Below are positions 52,123 through 52,124 of a DNA stretch of 52,124 bases, in pieces. The DNA is from GH45 sp046704385 (GTDB taxonomy: Bacteria > Bacteroidota > Bacteroidia > Bacteroidales > SZUA-534). Every line of letters begins with the position of its first letter. Position 1 is the stretch's first letter. The position numbers and the translations under genes were made by a program. The notes under the pieces are model-generated. The model saw only the letters and a program-made list of their open reading frames with translations. It searched no databases and was not told the DNA's origin. Where the stretch lies: contig JBJKSB010000081.1 of assembly GCA_046704385.1 (NCBI GenBank), positions 1 to 52,124 of the forward strand, written 5' to 3'.

Positions 52123-52124
52123 AA

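Overview
This 52.1-kb window comes from the chromosome of a Bacteroidota bacterium, most likely of the Bacteroidales/Marinilabiliales type. The evidence is a type IX secretion type A sorting tail (4496-5923), a type B gliding-type C-terminal domain (29693-32311), a PorV/PorQ-family barrel, a CarboxypepD_reg TonB-type receptor, promoter boxes of the TTG-N19-21-TAnnTTTG class, weak Shine-Dalgarno sequences and AT-rich spacers. Flavodiiron protein, pyrBI and nickel-pincer cofactor genes fit an anaerobe or microaerobe. This placement is inferred from gene content only. No rRNA, tRNA, CRISPR array or intact prophage was seen.

Layout. 1-9.2 kb: the 3' end of serB, then a minus-strand run of envelope genes (secreted nucleoside-hydrolase-like protein, lipoprotein, DoxX-like protein, PQQ-type propeller, PD40/T9SS protein), a membrane-anchored AraC regulator and a hybrid histidine kinase. 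9.2-12.1 kb: a decayed accessory island with an IS-end-like repeat, a fragment of an M28 peptidase, an AT-rich flavin reductase, an attC-like hairpin, an isochorismatase-family hydrolase and a frameshifted small gene. 12.1-18.3 kb: an OmpL47-repeat protein, a TPR-SpoIIE phosphatase, its probable SiaC-like substrate, a flavodiiron protein and a hot-dog thioesterase. 18.8-24.1 kb: a secreted alpha/beta hydrolase and a tight seven-gene run, YbjQ / 43-residue membrane protein / DUF2089 / YIP1 / DUF1648 / DUF5808 / GMC oxidoreductase. 24.3-28.4 kb: an SDR-type gene divergent from larE, larC, larB and nikR. 28.5-33.5 kb: a TPR / T9SS type B / DUF6702 operon and a lipocalin-like lipoprotein. 33.6-40.4 kb: PEP carboxylase, a methyltransferase, a PorV/PorQ-family protein, a degenerate minisatellite and an ABC-F ATPase. 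40.5-41.1 kb: remains of a zeta-type toxin-antitoxin pair. 41.2-48.0 kb: GDPD, alpha/beta hydrolase, DEAD-box helicase, EamA transporter, YigZ, a frameshifted MNT nucleotidyltransferase and pyrBI. 48.2-52.1 kb: TonB-type receptor, B3/B4 protein, repeat-rich spacer, and the edge of a probable transposase followed by a second copy of the 74-bp repeat found at 9.56 kb.

The best candidates for unusual biology are: (1) a nickel-pincer-nucleotide locus joined to a NikR regulator but without larA, with a palindrome placed on the -7 box of the divergent promoter; (2) the DUF2089-YIP1-DUF1648-DUF5808 membrane module; (3) a SiaA/SiaC-like phosphatase-substrate pair with no kinase in view; (4) the eroded accessory islands and the dispersed intergenic repeats that mark them.
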